From Planctomycetota bacterium (GTDB taxonomy: Bacteria > Planctomycetota > UBA1135 > GCA-002686595): a DNA stretch of 39,636 bases. The stretch spans positions 1 through 39,636 of the forward strand of contig JAJDEV010000305.1 in NCBI GenBank assembly GCA_029259605.1. The letters are read 5' to 3'. The notes under the pieces are model-generated. The model did no database searches, had not been told where the DNA came from, and saw nothing but the letters and a program-made list of their open reading frames with translations. The translations under genes were made by a program, and so were the position numbers. Position 1 is the first letter of the stretch. The number at the start of each line of letters is the position of its first letter. Positions 10,690 through 19,259 of the stretch are shown here, piece after piece.

Positions 10690-11703
10690 ATGGCGAATCG
10701 CGGCAAAACGTTTCTGTCCGGCATCCAACCGACCGGGCTCTTGCACCTCGGCAACTACTTCGGAGCGATGCGTCAGCACCTCGCTTCGCAGGACGAGGAG
10801 GGCGAGCACTTCTACTTCATCGCGGATTTGCACTCGCTGACGACGTCGCGTGACCCGGACGAGCTGCGCACGAACGTGCTCGAATGCGCGGTGTCCTACC
10901 TCGCGTTCGGCCTCGACCCGGAACGCGTCGCGCTCTTCCGTCAAAGCGACGTGCCCGAGGTCACCGAGCTCGCCTGGTTGCTCGCTTGCGTGACCGGAAT
11001 GGGACTGCTCGAGCGCGCGCATTCGTACAAGGACAAGGTGGCGCACGGTGTGAAGCCCAACGTGGGGCTCTTCACCTATCCGATCCTGATGGCCGCGGAC
11101 ATCCTCGCCTACGACGCCGAGATCGTCCCGGTGGGCAAGGACCAGCAGCAGCACGTCGAGATGGCCCAGGACATGGGCGCGTCGTTCAACCACCTGTTCG
11201 GCGAGCACGCGCCCGGGGGCGAGGTGTTCGTGCGCCCCGAGGGCCGTCAGCCGCCCGGCGAGCTCTTCGCGCGCGTGCCCGGACTCGACGGCGAGAAGAT
11301 GAGCAAGAGCTACGGCAACACGCTGTGGATCTTCGAGCAGGGCAAGCGCCTCAAGAAAGCGGTCGGCCGCATCACGACGGACAGCCGCGCGCCCGAGGAG
11401 CCCAAGGACCCGGACGAGCTGCTCCTTTTCGACTTCCTCGCCCTGTTCCTCGACGCCGCGGACCTCGCCGAATGGAAGGACCGCGTGCGCAAAGGCGGCG
11501 AGGGGGCTCCCGGATACGGCCACCTGAAGGTGCGCTTGATCGAAGCGATCGACGCGGCGTTCGCGCCCGCGCGCGCCCGGCGTGAGGAGCTGCTCGCCGA
11601 TCGAGCGGAAGTGGAACGCGCGCTCGAGCGCGGCGCCGTGGTCGCGCGCGAGCGTGCGCGCGCGACGCTCGACCGCGCCTATCGTGCGTGCGGGATTCGG
11701 TGA
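10690..11703 (+). CDS. trpS: Tryptophanyl-tRNA synthetase
   Basis: The product is 337 residues, normal for bacterial TrpRS. It attaches tryptophan to tRNA-Trp. The class I signatures are TGLLHLGN at 15-22 (HIGH motif) and KMSKS at 203-207. Between them are FIADLHSLTT and the VGKDQQQHVEMAQDM segment of the catalytic fold. The start is set by the family N-terminus (GKTFLSGIQPTG). The open frame extends far upstream, but that part is antisense to the lipoprotein gene. No SD is evident; TGG-TACGTT, an extended -10-like element, lies ten bases before the ATG. It heads a plus-strand run of four closely spaced genes and is divergent from the mla operon. Confidence 0.97.
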   Translation: MANRGKTFLSGIQPTGLLHLGNYFGAMRQHLASQDEEGEHFYFIADLHSLTTSRDPDELRTNVLECAVSYLAFGLDPERVALFRQSDVPEVTELAWLLACVTGMGLLERAHSYKDKVAHGVKPNVGLFTYPILMAADILAYDAEIVPVGKDQQQHVEMAQDMGASFNHLFGEHAPGGEVFVRPEGRQPPGELFARVPGLDGEKMSKSYGNTLWIFEQGKRLKKAVGRITTDSRAPEEPKDPDELLLFDFLALFLDAADLAEWKDRVRKGGEGAPGYGHLKVRLIEAIDAAFAPARARREELLADRAEVERALERGAVVARERARATLDRAYRACGIR

Positions 11704-11731
11704 ACGAGCAGCAGGAATCGAGGAGATCGAA

Positions 11732-12265
11732 GTGACAACGAACCAACGAACCATCGTCCGATGTGTGGCGAGCGCGCTCGCCGCGTGCGCAGCCGTGGCG
11801 TGCACGAGCGCCCCCGCGAACGAGAACGAAGGCGTGCAGACGCAGCCGGCCGTGTTTCACGACCGCGCCGAACCCGGCGCGCTGAAGCGACCGTGGACGA
11901 TGCGCTTCCGCGAGGCGGGCACGCTCGGCGCGAACCGCGTGCGGATCGAAGGTCCGTCGGACCTCCTGCAGCACGTCGCGATCGCGCAGGAGCCCGAGCT
12001 CTTCGACTACACCACGCGGACCGTGCCCGACGGATTGCTGCAGACGATGAGGCGCCGCGCCGACGCTTCCAACGCGCGCGCGATTCGCGCGCAGCTCGAC
12101 GAGTGGCAGATCCTCTCGGCCTTCGAGCTCGAGGTGCTCCAGCGACCGGGCGACGGGCCGGTGCGCGTGATCGCGGACGGCGAGGTCATCTGGCTGGCGG
12201 AGGGCAAGGACCCCGTGTCCTCGGCGCACTTCGAGGTGGTCGGCGAGCACCCGCTTTCCGAATGA
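11732..12265 (+). CDS. Small putative lipoprotein of unknown function
   Basis: The product is 177 residues. The GTG start at 11732 is chosen because AGGAG lies about seven bases upstream and the following residues make a signal peptide. Two possible lipobox cysteines exist, L-A-A-C at 16-19 and A-V-A-C at 21-24, so it is probably a lipoprotein. The mature part has no membrane segment and no family that I recognise. It contains EGPSDLLQHVAI near 70 and a C-terminal V-R-V-I-A-D-G-E-V-I-W-L beta-hairpin. It sits 28 bases after trpS and four bases before the next lipoprotein gene, with which it is probably co-transcribed. Confidence 0.75.
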   Translation: MTTNQRTIVRCVASALAACAAVACTSAPANENEGVQTQPAVFHDRAEPGALKRPWTMRFREAGTLGANRVRIEGPSDLLQHVAIAQEPELFDYTTRTVPDGLLQTMRRRADASNARAIRAQLDEWQILSAFELEVLQRPGDGPVRVIADGEVIWLAEGKDPVSSAHFEVVGEHPLSE

Positions 12266-12269
12266 CGCG

Positions 12270-13385
12270 ATGACGAGGCGCCTCGCGGCCGTCGTTTTGC
12301 TCGTGCTACCGCTCCTCGGCGCGTGTGGCTCGACTCGCCTCTACGTCGCGCAACCGGGTCCGTACGACACGATCCCCGTGGCGTGGAAAGAGGACCTGAC
12401 GCTGGCGCGCACGGCGTTCGAGCACGGCCGTCCGCGCGAGGCGCACCGCATCCTGCGTCGCTACGCCGTCGAGCAACCGGAACTCCTGCCCATCCGCGTC
12501 TTCCTGCAAGAGGTCGAGCTCGCGCTGCTCGAAGCGGGCGAAGTCGTCGGCGGATTCGCCGTCGCGGACAGCTCGAAGGCCGCGGCCTCGCTCGGCGACG
12601 TGTACCGCGACGCGGCAGATGCGCAGCCGGGCGCGGCGCGCTACGTGCTCGCGGCCCGACTCGCGACCGAGGCATCCGTCGCGTTGGCGTTGCTCGACCA
12701 AGCGCGCGCCGAGGACAGCCGTTGCGTGTGGGTGCACTACGCCATCGCGTGGTGGAACACGCGCCAGCGTCTGTACCCCGCGGCGAGGGCCTCGGTGGCC
12801 GATGCGTTCGAGCTCGATGGGGGACACCTGCCGACGATGCGCTTGCACGCGACGCACCTGGCGGGTGCGGGCGAGATCCGGCCGGCGATCGACTGCCTGC
12901 GCGCGTGGCTCGCGCGCACGGAGCTCTCTCCGCTCGTCGCGCCGTCCGTGCGCGCCGAGGCCTACATCGACCTCGCGGCGCTGTATCTCCTTCAGGAAGA
13001 GCCGGCCAAGGCACTCGACCTCGTGTCGGCGATCGATCGGGCCGACCTCGTGCACCCCGCGCGCGCGGAGCTCGTGCGCGCCGCGGCGCTCGACGAGTTG
13101 GACGAGTCTTCCCTCGCGCTCTCCGCCGCGCGCCGCGCGCGCGACCTGGCGCCGGATTCGTCGCTGGCGCTCGTGTACCAGGCGCTGCTGCTCGAGGTGC
13201 AGGGCAACCACCTGCAGGAGCGGCAGACGTGGGAGCTCTTGCTCGCCGAAACGGAAGCGATCGAGAAGGAGGCGGACGACGACCCGCTCGACTTCTCCGA
13301 GCTGCTCATTCGCCTGCGCGCGCGCGCGCGCCTCGCGACGCTCGAGCGCGAGCTCGGTACGCCGTCGCTGGGATCCACACCGTGA
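12270..13385 (+). CDS. TPR-like helical lipoprotein
   Basis: The product is 371 residues. The signal peptide ends in lipobox L-G-A-C with Cys19. The mature protein is almost wholly helical, with repeated paired helices of TPR type: HGRPREAHRILRRYAV near 53-68, QRLYPAARASVADAFELDGG near 166-185, AEAYIDLAALYLLQEEPAKALDLV near 230-253 and SSLALSAARRARDLAPDSSLAL near 279-300. Such proteins are usually scaffolds in the periplasm; the partner is unknown. It ends with a charged EKEADDDP stretch and a basic helix. The stop overlaps the dtd GTG by four bases. Confidence 0.8.
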   Translation: MTRRLAAVVLLVLPLLGACGSTRLYVAQPGPYDTIPVAWKEDLTLARTAFEHGRPREAHRILRRYAVEQPELLPIRVFLQEVELALLEAGEVVGGFAVADSSKAAASLGDVYRDAADAQPGAARYVLAARLATEASVALALLDQARAEDSRCVWVHYAIAWWNTRQRLYPAARASVADAFELDGGHLPTMRLHATHLAGAGEIRPAIDCLRAWLARTELSPLVAPSVRAEAYIDLAALYLLQEEPAKALDLVSAIDRADLVHPARAELVRAAALDELDESSLALSAARRARDLAPDSSLALVYQALLLEVQGNHLQERQTWELLLAETEAIEKEADDDPLDFSELLIRLRARARLATLERELGTPSLGSTP

Positions 13386-13834
13386 AGGCCGTGCTGCAAC
13401 GCGCCTCGCGCGCGAGCGTCGTCGTCGCGGGCGAGACCGTGGGGGCGATCGACGCGGGCGTGTTGATCCTGCTCGGCGTTCTGCAGGGCGACGACGCGAG
13501 TACGGCGGAGCGATTGGCCGAGCGCTGCGCGCGCTATCGCTTCTTCGCGGACGAGGCGGACAAGATGAACCTGTCGCTCCTCGACATCGGCGGTGCGGCG
13601 CTCGTCGTCAGCCAGTTCACGCTCGCGGCCGACGGCACGAAGGGGCGTCGGCCGTCGTTCGACGGCGCCGAGAAGCCCGGGCCGGCGCGCGAGCTCTACC
13701 TCGCGTTCGTCGCGCGCCTGCGCGCGCTCGGCGTGCGGACGGAGACCGGCCGCTTCGGCGCGAACATGGAAGTACACCTCGTCGGCGACGGGCCGGTCAC
13801 GCTCCTCCTGGACGCGACTTCGGGCGCGCGTTGA
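13382..13834 (+). CDS. dtd: D-aminoacyl-tRNA deacylase
   Basis: The product is 150 residues, full length for DTD. It removes D-amino acids and glycine wrongly attached to tRNA. The N-terminus (KAVLQRASRASV) and the catalytic SQFT motif at 77-80 are typical. The second motif reads GDGPVT at 135-140, keeping the Gly-Pro pair that enforces chirality, but with glycine where the family has asparagine (NxGPxT). The GTG start overlaps the stop of the TPR lipoprotein. An open frame runs through from 12323, but only this portion has protein-like sequence. It shares the run with trpS, a second tRNA-charging function. Confidence 0.95.
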   Translation: MKAVLQRASRASVVVAGETVGAIDAGVLILLGVLQGDDASTAERLAERCARYRFFADEADKMNLSLLDIGGAALVVSQFTLAADGTKGRRPSFDGAEKPGPARELYLAFVARLRALGVRTETGRFGANMEVHLVGDGPVTLLLDATSGAR

Positions 13835-13896
13835 GGCGCGCGATTGGCGGCCGATCGCGGCCGATCGCGGTCGGCCGGATCGACGCAAGTTCTTGC

Positions 13897-13926
13897 TTGA
13901 CATGGAGATATTGCGACTCGTATGGT
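13897..13926 (+). promoter_or_regulatory. Promoter for the HU-type gene
   Basis: A perfect -35 TTGACA (13897-13902) and a -10 TATGGT (13921-13926, 4 of 6) are 18 bases apart. Transcription would start near 13933, leaving a leader of about 150 bases before the HU ATG. The site is preceded by a tandem CGGCCGATCG repeat near 13850. Confidence 0.6.
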
Positions 13927-13932
13927 CCGAAG

Positions 13933-14085
13933 AGCGCTCCGGAACGGTCGCCTTCGGGCGGACGAACGGGGCGTCTTGAACGCCCCTGCCATCGGGCTTC
14001 TGCGATCGCCCCGTACCGGTTCGATCGCGCAAGGGTCCGAACCTGCCTGCCCGCGCTTTCGCGGACCCAGAGAACGACCTCGCGC
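13933..14085 (+). promoter_or_regulatory. Structured 5' leader of the HU-type gene
   Basis: Two perfect hairpins fall in the predicted untranslated leader: GGGGCG (13968-13973) with CGCCCC (13981-13986) around a seven-base loop, and GCGATCG with CGATCGC (about 14001-14027) around a 13-base loop. No T-run follows, so neither is a classical terminator. No SD precedes the ATG. The arrangement could allow control of HU synthesis; the sequence alone does not show how. Confidence 0.35.
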
Positions 14086-14496
14086 ATGGCCGCTCCCGGT
14101 ATCCACACGACGACCAAGAAGGAGCTAGTGAACCGGATTGCGGACAGCACCGGTCACACCAAGGTCGTCGTCAAGGAAGTCCTGCAGACGTTCCTCGACC
14201 TGATCATCCACGAGCTGTCGCTCGGGAACCGGCTCGAGTTCCGCGAGTTCGGCGTCTTCGAGGTGAAGGAGCGTCGCGCGCGCCGCGCGCAGAACCCGCG
14301 CACGCTCGAGAAGGTCGACGTGCCCGCGAAGCGCGTCGTCAAGTTCAAGGTGGGGCGCCTCATGCGCCAGCGCGTGTGCGACGAACCGCCGCCCACGCCG
14401 CCGCCCGCCGCGACCAAGACGCCGCCGCCGGCTCCGCGCAAACCCGAGCCTCCGCCCGAGCCGCCGCCGAAGCCGGTCAACCGCTCGCCGTTCTAG
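14086..14496 (+). CDS. HU-family DNA-binding protein with proline-rich tail
   Basis: The product is 136 residues. Residues 8-98 are a full HU/IHF domain: KKELVNRIADSTG (10-23), the helical dimer part, and the EFREFGVFEV-x-x-RRARRAQNPRT arm (51-73), with the conserved RRAQNPRT and the closing helix GRLMRQRV. HU wraps and bends DNA in the nucleoid. Residues 101-136 form an unusual tail made mostly of proline with Lys, Arg and Glu. The start codon follows the normal HU spacing; the open frame extends upstream without coding character. It has its own promoter and a long leader. Its TAG overlaps the stop of the next convergent gene. Confidence 0.92.
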   Translation: MAAPGIHTTTKKELVNRIADSTGHTKVVVKEVLQTFLDLIIHELSLGNRLEFREFGVFEVKERRARRAQNPRTLEKVDVPAKRVVKFKVGRLMRQRVCDEPPPTPPPAATKTPPPAPRKPEPPPEPPPKPVNRSPF

Positions 14497-15674
14497 ACGC
14501 GCGTCGGCTGGACCGCGCGCTCGATCGCCTGAAGCACGTCCGCGACCAGGTCGTCGGCGTGTTCGATCCCGACCGAGAGGCGCACGAGTCCGTCGTTCAG
14601 GCCGGCCTTCTTGCGTTCCTCCGCGGGGATGCTCGCGTGCGTCATGCTGCACGGCACGTCGACGAGTGACTCGACGCCGCCGAGCGACTCGGCCAGCGTG
14701 AAGACCTGGACCGCGCAAGCGAACGCGTTCGCCGATTCGATCCCACCGGCGAGCTCGAACGAGATCATGCCGCCGAAGTCCTTCATCTGGCGCGCGGCGA
14801 GCGCGTGCCCGGCGTGGGACTCGAGGCCGGGGTAGTGGATGTGCTCGACGGCCGGGTGCTCGCTGAGCGCCGCCGCGACGGCCTTCGCGTTCTCGCAGTG
14901 ACGCTCCATGCGAATCGGCAGCGTCTTCGTCCCGCGCAGGAACAGGAACGACTCCATCGGCCCGAGCTGGCCGCCGACCGAGTTCTGATAGAACGCGAGC
15001 TCCTCGCGCAGCCCGTCGTCGTTGCCGACGAGCGCGCCGCCGACGGCATCGGAGTGCCCGCCGAGGTACTTCGTCATCGAGTGCAGCACGACGTCGGCGC
15101 CGAGCTCGAGCGGTTGCTGGAGGAACGGCGTCGCGAACGTGTTGTCGACGATCGTGAGCGCGCCCGCGCGTTTGGCGATCGCGACGCACGCCTCGATGTC
15201 GCAGATCGAGAGCAGCGGGTTCGAAGGCGTCTCGATGTAGATGTAGCGCGTCGAGTCGGTGACCGCCGCCGCCACCGCGTCCGTGTCCGTCGCGTTGACG
15301 AACGTGAAGCGCAGGCCGTAGCGCTCGAAGACCTTCGTGAACAGGCGGAACGTGCCTCCATAGAGGTCGTTCGCAGCGACGACATGGTCACCGGGCACGA
15401 GTCGCGCACAGAGCGCGTTGGCGGCGGCGAGGCCGGACGCGAAGCAAAGCCCCCATGCGCCGCTCTCGAGCGACGCGACGTTCAGCTCGAGCGCCGTCCG
15501 CGTCGGGTTGCCGCTGCGCGAGTACTCGTACCCCTGGCGCGGCTGCGCGGGCGCGTCCTGCTCGAACGTCGTCGTGAAGTAGACGGGCGTCATCACCGCG
15601 CCGTTCTCGGGCGCCGGGCCTTGGCCCGCGTGGATCGCGCGCGTTTCGAAACGCAGCTTGGAGTGGTCTTTCAT
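14493..15674 (-). CDS. Trans-sulfuration PLP enzyme (cystathionine gamma-lyase/synthase family)
   Basis: The product is 393 residues, typical for the Cys/Met metabolism PLP family. Visible marks are YSRSGNPTR at 51-59 (phosphate and substrate contacts), the cofactor aspartate D177 in IVDNTF, the Schiff-base lysine K202 in HSMTKYLGGHSD, and SLGGVESL near 343, which contacts the substrate carboxylate. It makes or breaks cystathionine in methionine-cysteine interconversion. Sequence alone does not separate synthase (MetB) from gamma-lyase, so no symbol is given. It is divergent from mutS2, with 104 bases between, and convergent with the HU gene, sharing the palindrome CTAG in the two stops. Confidence 0.93.
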   Translation of the reverse strand: MKDHSKLRFETRAIHAGQGPAPENGAVMTPVYFTTTFEQDAPAQPRQGYEYSRSGNPTRTALELNVASLESGAWGLCFASGLAAANALCARLVPGDHVVAANDLYGGTFRLFTKVFERYGLRFTFVNATDTDAVAAAVTDSTRYIYIETPSNPLLSICDIEACVAIAKRAGALTIVDNTFATPFLQQPLELGADVVLHSMTKYLGGHSDAVGGALVGNDDGLREELAFYQNSVGGQLGPMESFLFLRGTKTLPIRMERHCENAKAVAAALSEHPAVEHIHYPGLESHAGHALAARQMKDFGGMISFELAGGIESANAFACAVQVFTLAESLGGVESLVDVPCSMTHASIPAEERKKAGLNDGLVRLSVGIEHADDLVADVLQAIERAVQPTRV

Positions 15675-15765
15675 GATTCGGAGAGTCGGTCGATGGATCG
15701 CCCCAGTCTATCAGCCGGCCGCCGAAGTCGTGCGCCCGTGCGCCCGTGCGCGCGGAGTGCAGGGT

Positions 15766-15771
15766 TAGAAT
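15766..15771 (+). promoter_or_regulatory. -10-like box directly before mutS2
   Basis: TAGAAT (5 of 6 to consensus) ends seven bases before the GTG chosen for mutS2, which would place the transcript start at the start codon. No good -35 is seen at the usual distance. Confidence 0.4.
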
Positions 15772-15778
15772 CCCCGGC

Positions 15779-17953
15779 GTGGGCTCCGACACCGAAACCG
15801 AACCCGCGCCGTTGTGCGATGACAATCGGGAGCTCGCGCGCTTTGCGGCGGGCGCGCTCGATTGGCCGGCTGTTCGCGAGCTCATCCGACCGCTCGCGCT
15901 GTCCGCGATCGGCGCGCGCTATGTCGCGGAGCTCGTGCCGCTCGCGGACGAGCAAGCGCGTGGCGCGTTGGCGCGCGCGGAGGAGCTCCAGCGCCTGCGC
16001 GCCGCCGATGGAACGGCCGCCGCGCGAGCCGAGCCGGAGGCCAGTCGTTCGGACGAGCCACCGCTCGCCGGCGTTCCGGATCCCGTTCCGCTGCTGCGCG
16101 ATGCCGCGCGCTACGGGCGTTCGCTCTCGGGCGAGGACTTGGTCGACGTCGCGCGCCTCCTGCGCGTCACCGAGGACGTCGCGCATTGGCTCGCGGCGCG
16201 GCGTGGTTCGCTCGTCGCGACGAACCACCTCTGGGCCGACCCGCCGGAGGTCGGCGCGCTGCGTCAACGGCTCGAGGACGCGCTCGACCGGCGCGGCAAG
16301 GTCGTCGACGATGCGAGCCCGAGGCTCGCGCGCCTGCGGCTCGCGATGGCCGACGTCGAACGCGAGCTCGACGCGCTGATGCGCGAGCTCGCCGGACGAC
16401 AGAACCTGCGCGCCGCGTTCGCCGAGGGACACGCGGGGCAGGTGCACCGGCGATCGGGACGGCGCGTTCTCGCCGTGCGCGAACGCCAAGCCGGGCGCAT
16501 TCCGGGCATCGTTCACGATCGCTCGCAATCCGGTCAGACGGTGTTCGTCGAGCCGCGCGGCGCGGTCGAGCTCGGCAACCGGCTCGCGGGACTCGAGGCC
16601 GACGCGGCACGTGAGGTCGCGCGCATCCTGACCGAGCTGACGCAGGCGGTGCTCGCCAAGCGCGGCGACATCGAGTCCTGCGCGGAGCGCGTCGGTCGCC
16701 TCGAACTCGGTGTGATCTCCGCGCGCTTCGCCGCGCGCTACGACGGCCGCGTCGCGCGCGTCGCGGGCGATCCGGGGAACGCGACGGGGCTCGTCCTGCG
16801 CGGCTTCCGCCATCCACTGCTCGCCGAACAGGTGCGGCAGGAGACGCTCGAGTGCGTCGTGCCGATCGACGTGCGCCTCGGCGCCGACTTCGACATGCTC
16901 GTCGTTACCGGTCCGAACACCGGCGGAAAAACGCTCGCGCTCAAGAGCGCCGGGCTCGCTTCGCTGCTGACTCGCTTGGGCTTCGCGCTGCCGTGCAACG
17001 ACGGCACGACCGTTCCGTTGTTCGACGGCATCGTCGCGGACATCGGTGACGAGCAGGAGATCGAGCAGAACCTCTCGACGTTCGCGTCGCATCTCGTGCG
17101 CATCAAGGCCGGCTTGGAGCGCGCGACCGAGCGCACGCTCGTCCTGCTCGACGAACTCGGTGGGGGAACGGACCCGGTCGAGGGCGCGGCGCTCGGCGAA
17201 GCGATCCTCGAGCACCTGCTCGAACGGCGCATCCCCACGCTCGCCAGCACGCACCTCGGCCAGCTGAAGGCGTTCGGCTTCCGTTTCGAGCGCGCCGAGA
17301 ACGCACACGTCGAATTCGACGTCGAGTCGCTCGCGCCGCGCTACACGGTCGTGATCGGCGCACCCGGCGAGTCGCGCGCGCTCGCGATCGCGGGGCGCCT
17401 CGGACTGCCGGCGTCGATCATCGAGCGCGCCGACGCGCGCGTCGAGCGCGGCGATTCGGAGGCCGCGACGATCATGCAGTCGATGCGCGACGTGCGCGTC
17501 GACGCCGAGCGCTTGCGCAACGAGGCGGGCGAGCGACTGGTCGACCTCGAGCGCGAGATCGAAGTGGCCGAGGAGGAGCGCGCGAAGATCGGCGCGAAGA
17601 CCGCGCGCCTGGAGGCGGAGGCCCAGCTCGGTCTCGAGGAGCGTCTGCGCCGCTCGCGCGAGTGGATCGAGCGCGTGCGGCGGCTGCTCCCGCAGGTCGA
17701 GCAGCGGGCGCGCGAAGAGCTCGCGGTCGCGTTGACCGGGCTCGAGGACGCGCTCGGCGACGCCGCGCTCACCGACCGACGTCAGGCGTTCCTCGACGGA
17801 TTGAAGAAGGGGTCGCTCGTGTGGCTCCCGACCTTCAAGAAGCGCGCGAGCGTGACGCGCATCTACCGCGACAAGCGCGAGCTCAAGGTGCGCCTGGGCA
17901 AGCACGAGCTCTCGATCGCGTTCGACGACGTCACCTTCTACGAGAACCTCTGA
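15779..17953 (+). CDS. mutS2: MutS2 family ATPase lacking the Smr nuclease domain
   Basis: The product is 724 residues from the GTG at 15779; an in-frame GTG at 15746 is less likely because the family homology starts later and a -10-like box lies between them. MutS2 proteins act in recombination control or in rescue of collided ribosomes. The core is present: an N-terminal lever region, the HDRS-x-SG-x-T-x-F-V-E-P segment near 240-255, Walker A GPNTGGKT at 378-385, Walker B with D458 in LLDELGGGTDP, and STHLGQLKAF. A coiled-coil follows at about 560-660. The chain ends at a KOW-like beta segment (about 678-724), about 60-80 residues short of the usual Smr domain. The stop is followed at once by aroC, with no Smr remnant. 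Confidence 0.93.
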   Translation: MGSDTETEPAPLCDDNRELARFAAGALDWPAVRELIRPLALSAIGARYVAELVPLADEQARGALARAEELQRLRAADGTAAARAEPEASRSDEPPLAGVPDPVPLLRDAARYGRSLSGEDLVDVARLLRVTEDVAHWLAARRGSLVATNHLWADPPEVGALRQRLEDALDRRGKVVDDASPRLARLRLAMADVERELDALMRELAGRQNLRAAFAEGHAGQVHRRSGRRVLAVRERQAGRIPGIVHDRSQSGQTVFVEPRGAVELGNRLAGLEADAAREVARILTELTQAVLAKRGDIESCAERVGRLELGVISARFAARYDGRVARVAGDPGNATGLVLRGFRHPLLAEQVRQETLECVVPIDVRLGADFDMLVVTGPNTGGKTLALKSAGLASLLTRLGFALPCNDGTTVPLFDGIVADIGDEQEIEQNLSTFASHLVRIKAGLERATERTLVLLDELGGGTDPVEGAALGEAILEHLLERRIPTLASTHLGQLKAFGFRFERAENAHVEFDVESLAPRYTVVIGAPGESRALAIAGRLGLPASIIERADARVERGDSEAATIMQSMRDVRVDAERLRNEAGERLVDLEREIEVAEEERAKIGAKTARLEAEAQLGLEERLRRSREWIERVRRLLPQVEQRAREELAVALTGLEDALGDAALTDRRQAFLDGLKKGSLVWLPTFKKRASVTRIYRDKRELKVRLGKHELSIAFDDVTFYENL

Positions 17954-17990
17954 TTCGTCGCCGCGGTGGTCGCGCCGAGGCGCGTGCGGC

Positions 17991-17996
17991 TATCCT
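17991..17996 (+). promoter_or_regulatory. -10-like box directly before aroC
   Basis: TATCCT ends six bases before the aroC ATG. No Shine-Dalgarno sequence lies between the box and the start. This fits a leaderless transcript, though a -35 is not evident. Confidence 0.35.
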
Positions 17997-18002
17997 CTCC
18001 GC

Positions 18003-19145
18003 ATGGGCGCACTGCGATGGACGACGGCGGGGGAGTCGCACGGGAGGAGTCTCGTGGCGATCCTCGAGGGGATCCCCGCCGGAATGCAGCTCGACGTCGC
18101 GCGCGTCGACGCGGAGCTCGTGCGGCGCCAGGGAGGCTATGGTCGCGGCGGCCGGATGAGGATCGAGTCGGACTCGATCCAGCTCCTGTCCGGAACGAAG
18201 GCCGGCGTCACGCTCGGTTCGCCGATCGCCTTCACGATCGAGAACAAGGACCACACGATCGAGAAGTTGCCGACGCCGACGAACCCGCGTCCCGGCCACG
18301 CCGACCTCGCCGGTTGCCAGAAGTTCACGCACACGGATCCGCGCGCGGTGCTCGAGCGCGCGAGCGCGCGTGAGACCGCGGCGCGCGTCGCGCTCGGCGC
18401 CATCGCGCGCCAGCTCCTCGACGCGTTCGGGATCGAAGTGTTCGCGCACGTCGTCGAGCTCGGTGGAGAGCGCGTCGGCGAGGACGCTTGGCGCGACGAT
18501 CGCGACGAGCGGCTCGCGCGGCGCGCGGCGAGCGACTTCTGGTCGCTCGATCCGGACGCGGACGCCCGCTTCCGCGCCCGGGTCGACCGCGCGCGCGAGG
18601 AGCGCGACTCGCTCGGAGGTGTCTTCGAGACGCGCGCGCTCGGGCTGCCCCCCGGGCTCGGGAGCTGCGCCAGCGGCCCCGCTCGGCTGACGGCGCGGAT
18701 CGGCGGAGCGCTCTTCTCGATCCCCGCGATGAAAGGAGTGGAGTTCGGCCTCGGCTTCGAGGGGGCCCGGCGCGTGGGCTCCGTCGTCCACGACCCGATC
18801 GTGCCGCAACCGGGTCCGTTCGGCCGTTTCGGGCGCGCCTCCAACCACGCCGGCGGACTCGAGGGCGGGATGACGAACGGCGAGCCGCTCGTCGTTCGGA
18901 CCGCGATGAAGCCGATCCCGTCCCTCAAGCAAGGTCTCCCGAGCGTGGACTTCGGCACCGGAGCGGCGGTTCAGGCGACCTACCAGCGCTCGGATGTCAC
19001 GTCGGTGCCCGCTGCGAGCGTGGTGGGGGAGGCGGTCGTCGCGCTCGAACTCGCGGGGGCCTTCCTGGACAAGTTCGGGGGGGATGCGCTCGATCACGTG
19101 CGCGACTCGTTCGACGCGTGGCGGGAGCGCGTGCGCAGGGTCTGA
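18003..19145 (+). CDS. aroC: Chorismate synthase
   Basis: The product is 380 residues. It converts EPSP to chorismate with reduced FMN, the last step of the shikimate pathway. Family signatures are clear: TTAGESHG near 7-14 with the catalytic histidine, RRQGGYGRGGRM near 41-52, RPGHADL near 96-102, ERASARETAARVA near 119-131, and GRASNHAGGLEGGMTNGEP near 278-296. It starts 49 bases after mutS2 and is followed by the tRNA cluster. The C-terminus is slightly long and basic. Confidence 0.97.
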   Translation: MGALRWTTAGESHGRSLVAILEGIPAGMQLDVARVDAELVRRQGGYGRGGRMRIESDSIQLLSGTKAGVTLGSPIAFTIENKDHTIEKLPTPTNPRPGHADLAGCQKFTHTDPRAVLERASARETAARVALGAIARQLLDAFGIEVFAHVVELGGERVGEDAWRDDRDERLARRAASDFWSLDPDADARFRARVDRAREERDSLGGVFETRALGLPPGLGSCASGPARLTARIGGALFSIPAMKGVEFGLGFEGARRVGSVVHDPIVPQPGPFGRFGRASNHAGGLEGGMTNGEPLVVRTAMKPIPSLKQGLPSVDFGTGAAVQATYQRSDVTSVPAASVVGEAVVALELAGAFLDKFGGDALDHVRDSFDAWRERVRRV

Positions 19146-19174
19146 CATTCGCGCGGGAAAAGCGTCCACCGTGC

Positions 19175-19202
19175 TTGCATGGTCGGCGCGGAAACGTAGG
19201 AT
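19175..19202 (+). promoter_or_regulatory. Candidate promoter for the tRNA cluster
   Basis: TTGCAT (19175-19180) and TAGGAT (19197-19202) are 16 bases apart, placing transcription start some 50 bases before the first tRNA. TTGCAT also occurs as the -35 candidate for trmD. Support is the spacing and the position only. Confidence 0.4.
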
Positions 19203-19259
19203 CTCCCGCCTTCTCCGCGCTAGGGCCACCCCCACAACGGTCGCTTGACGCGCTGGCCC

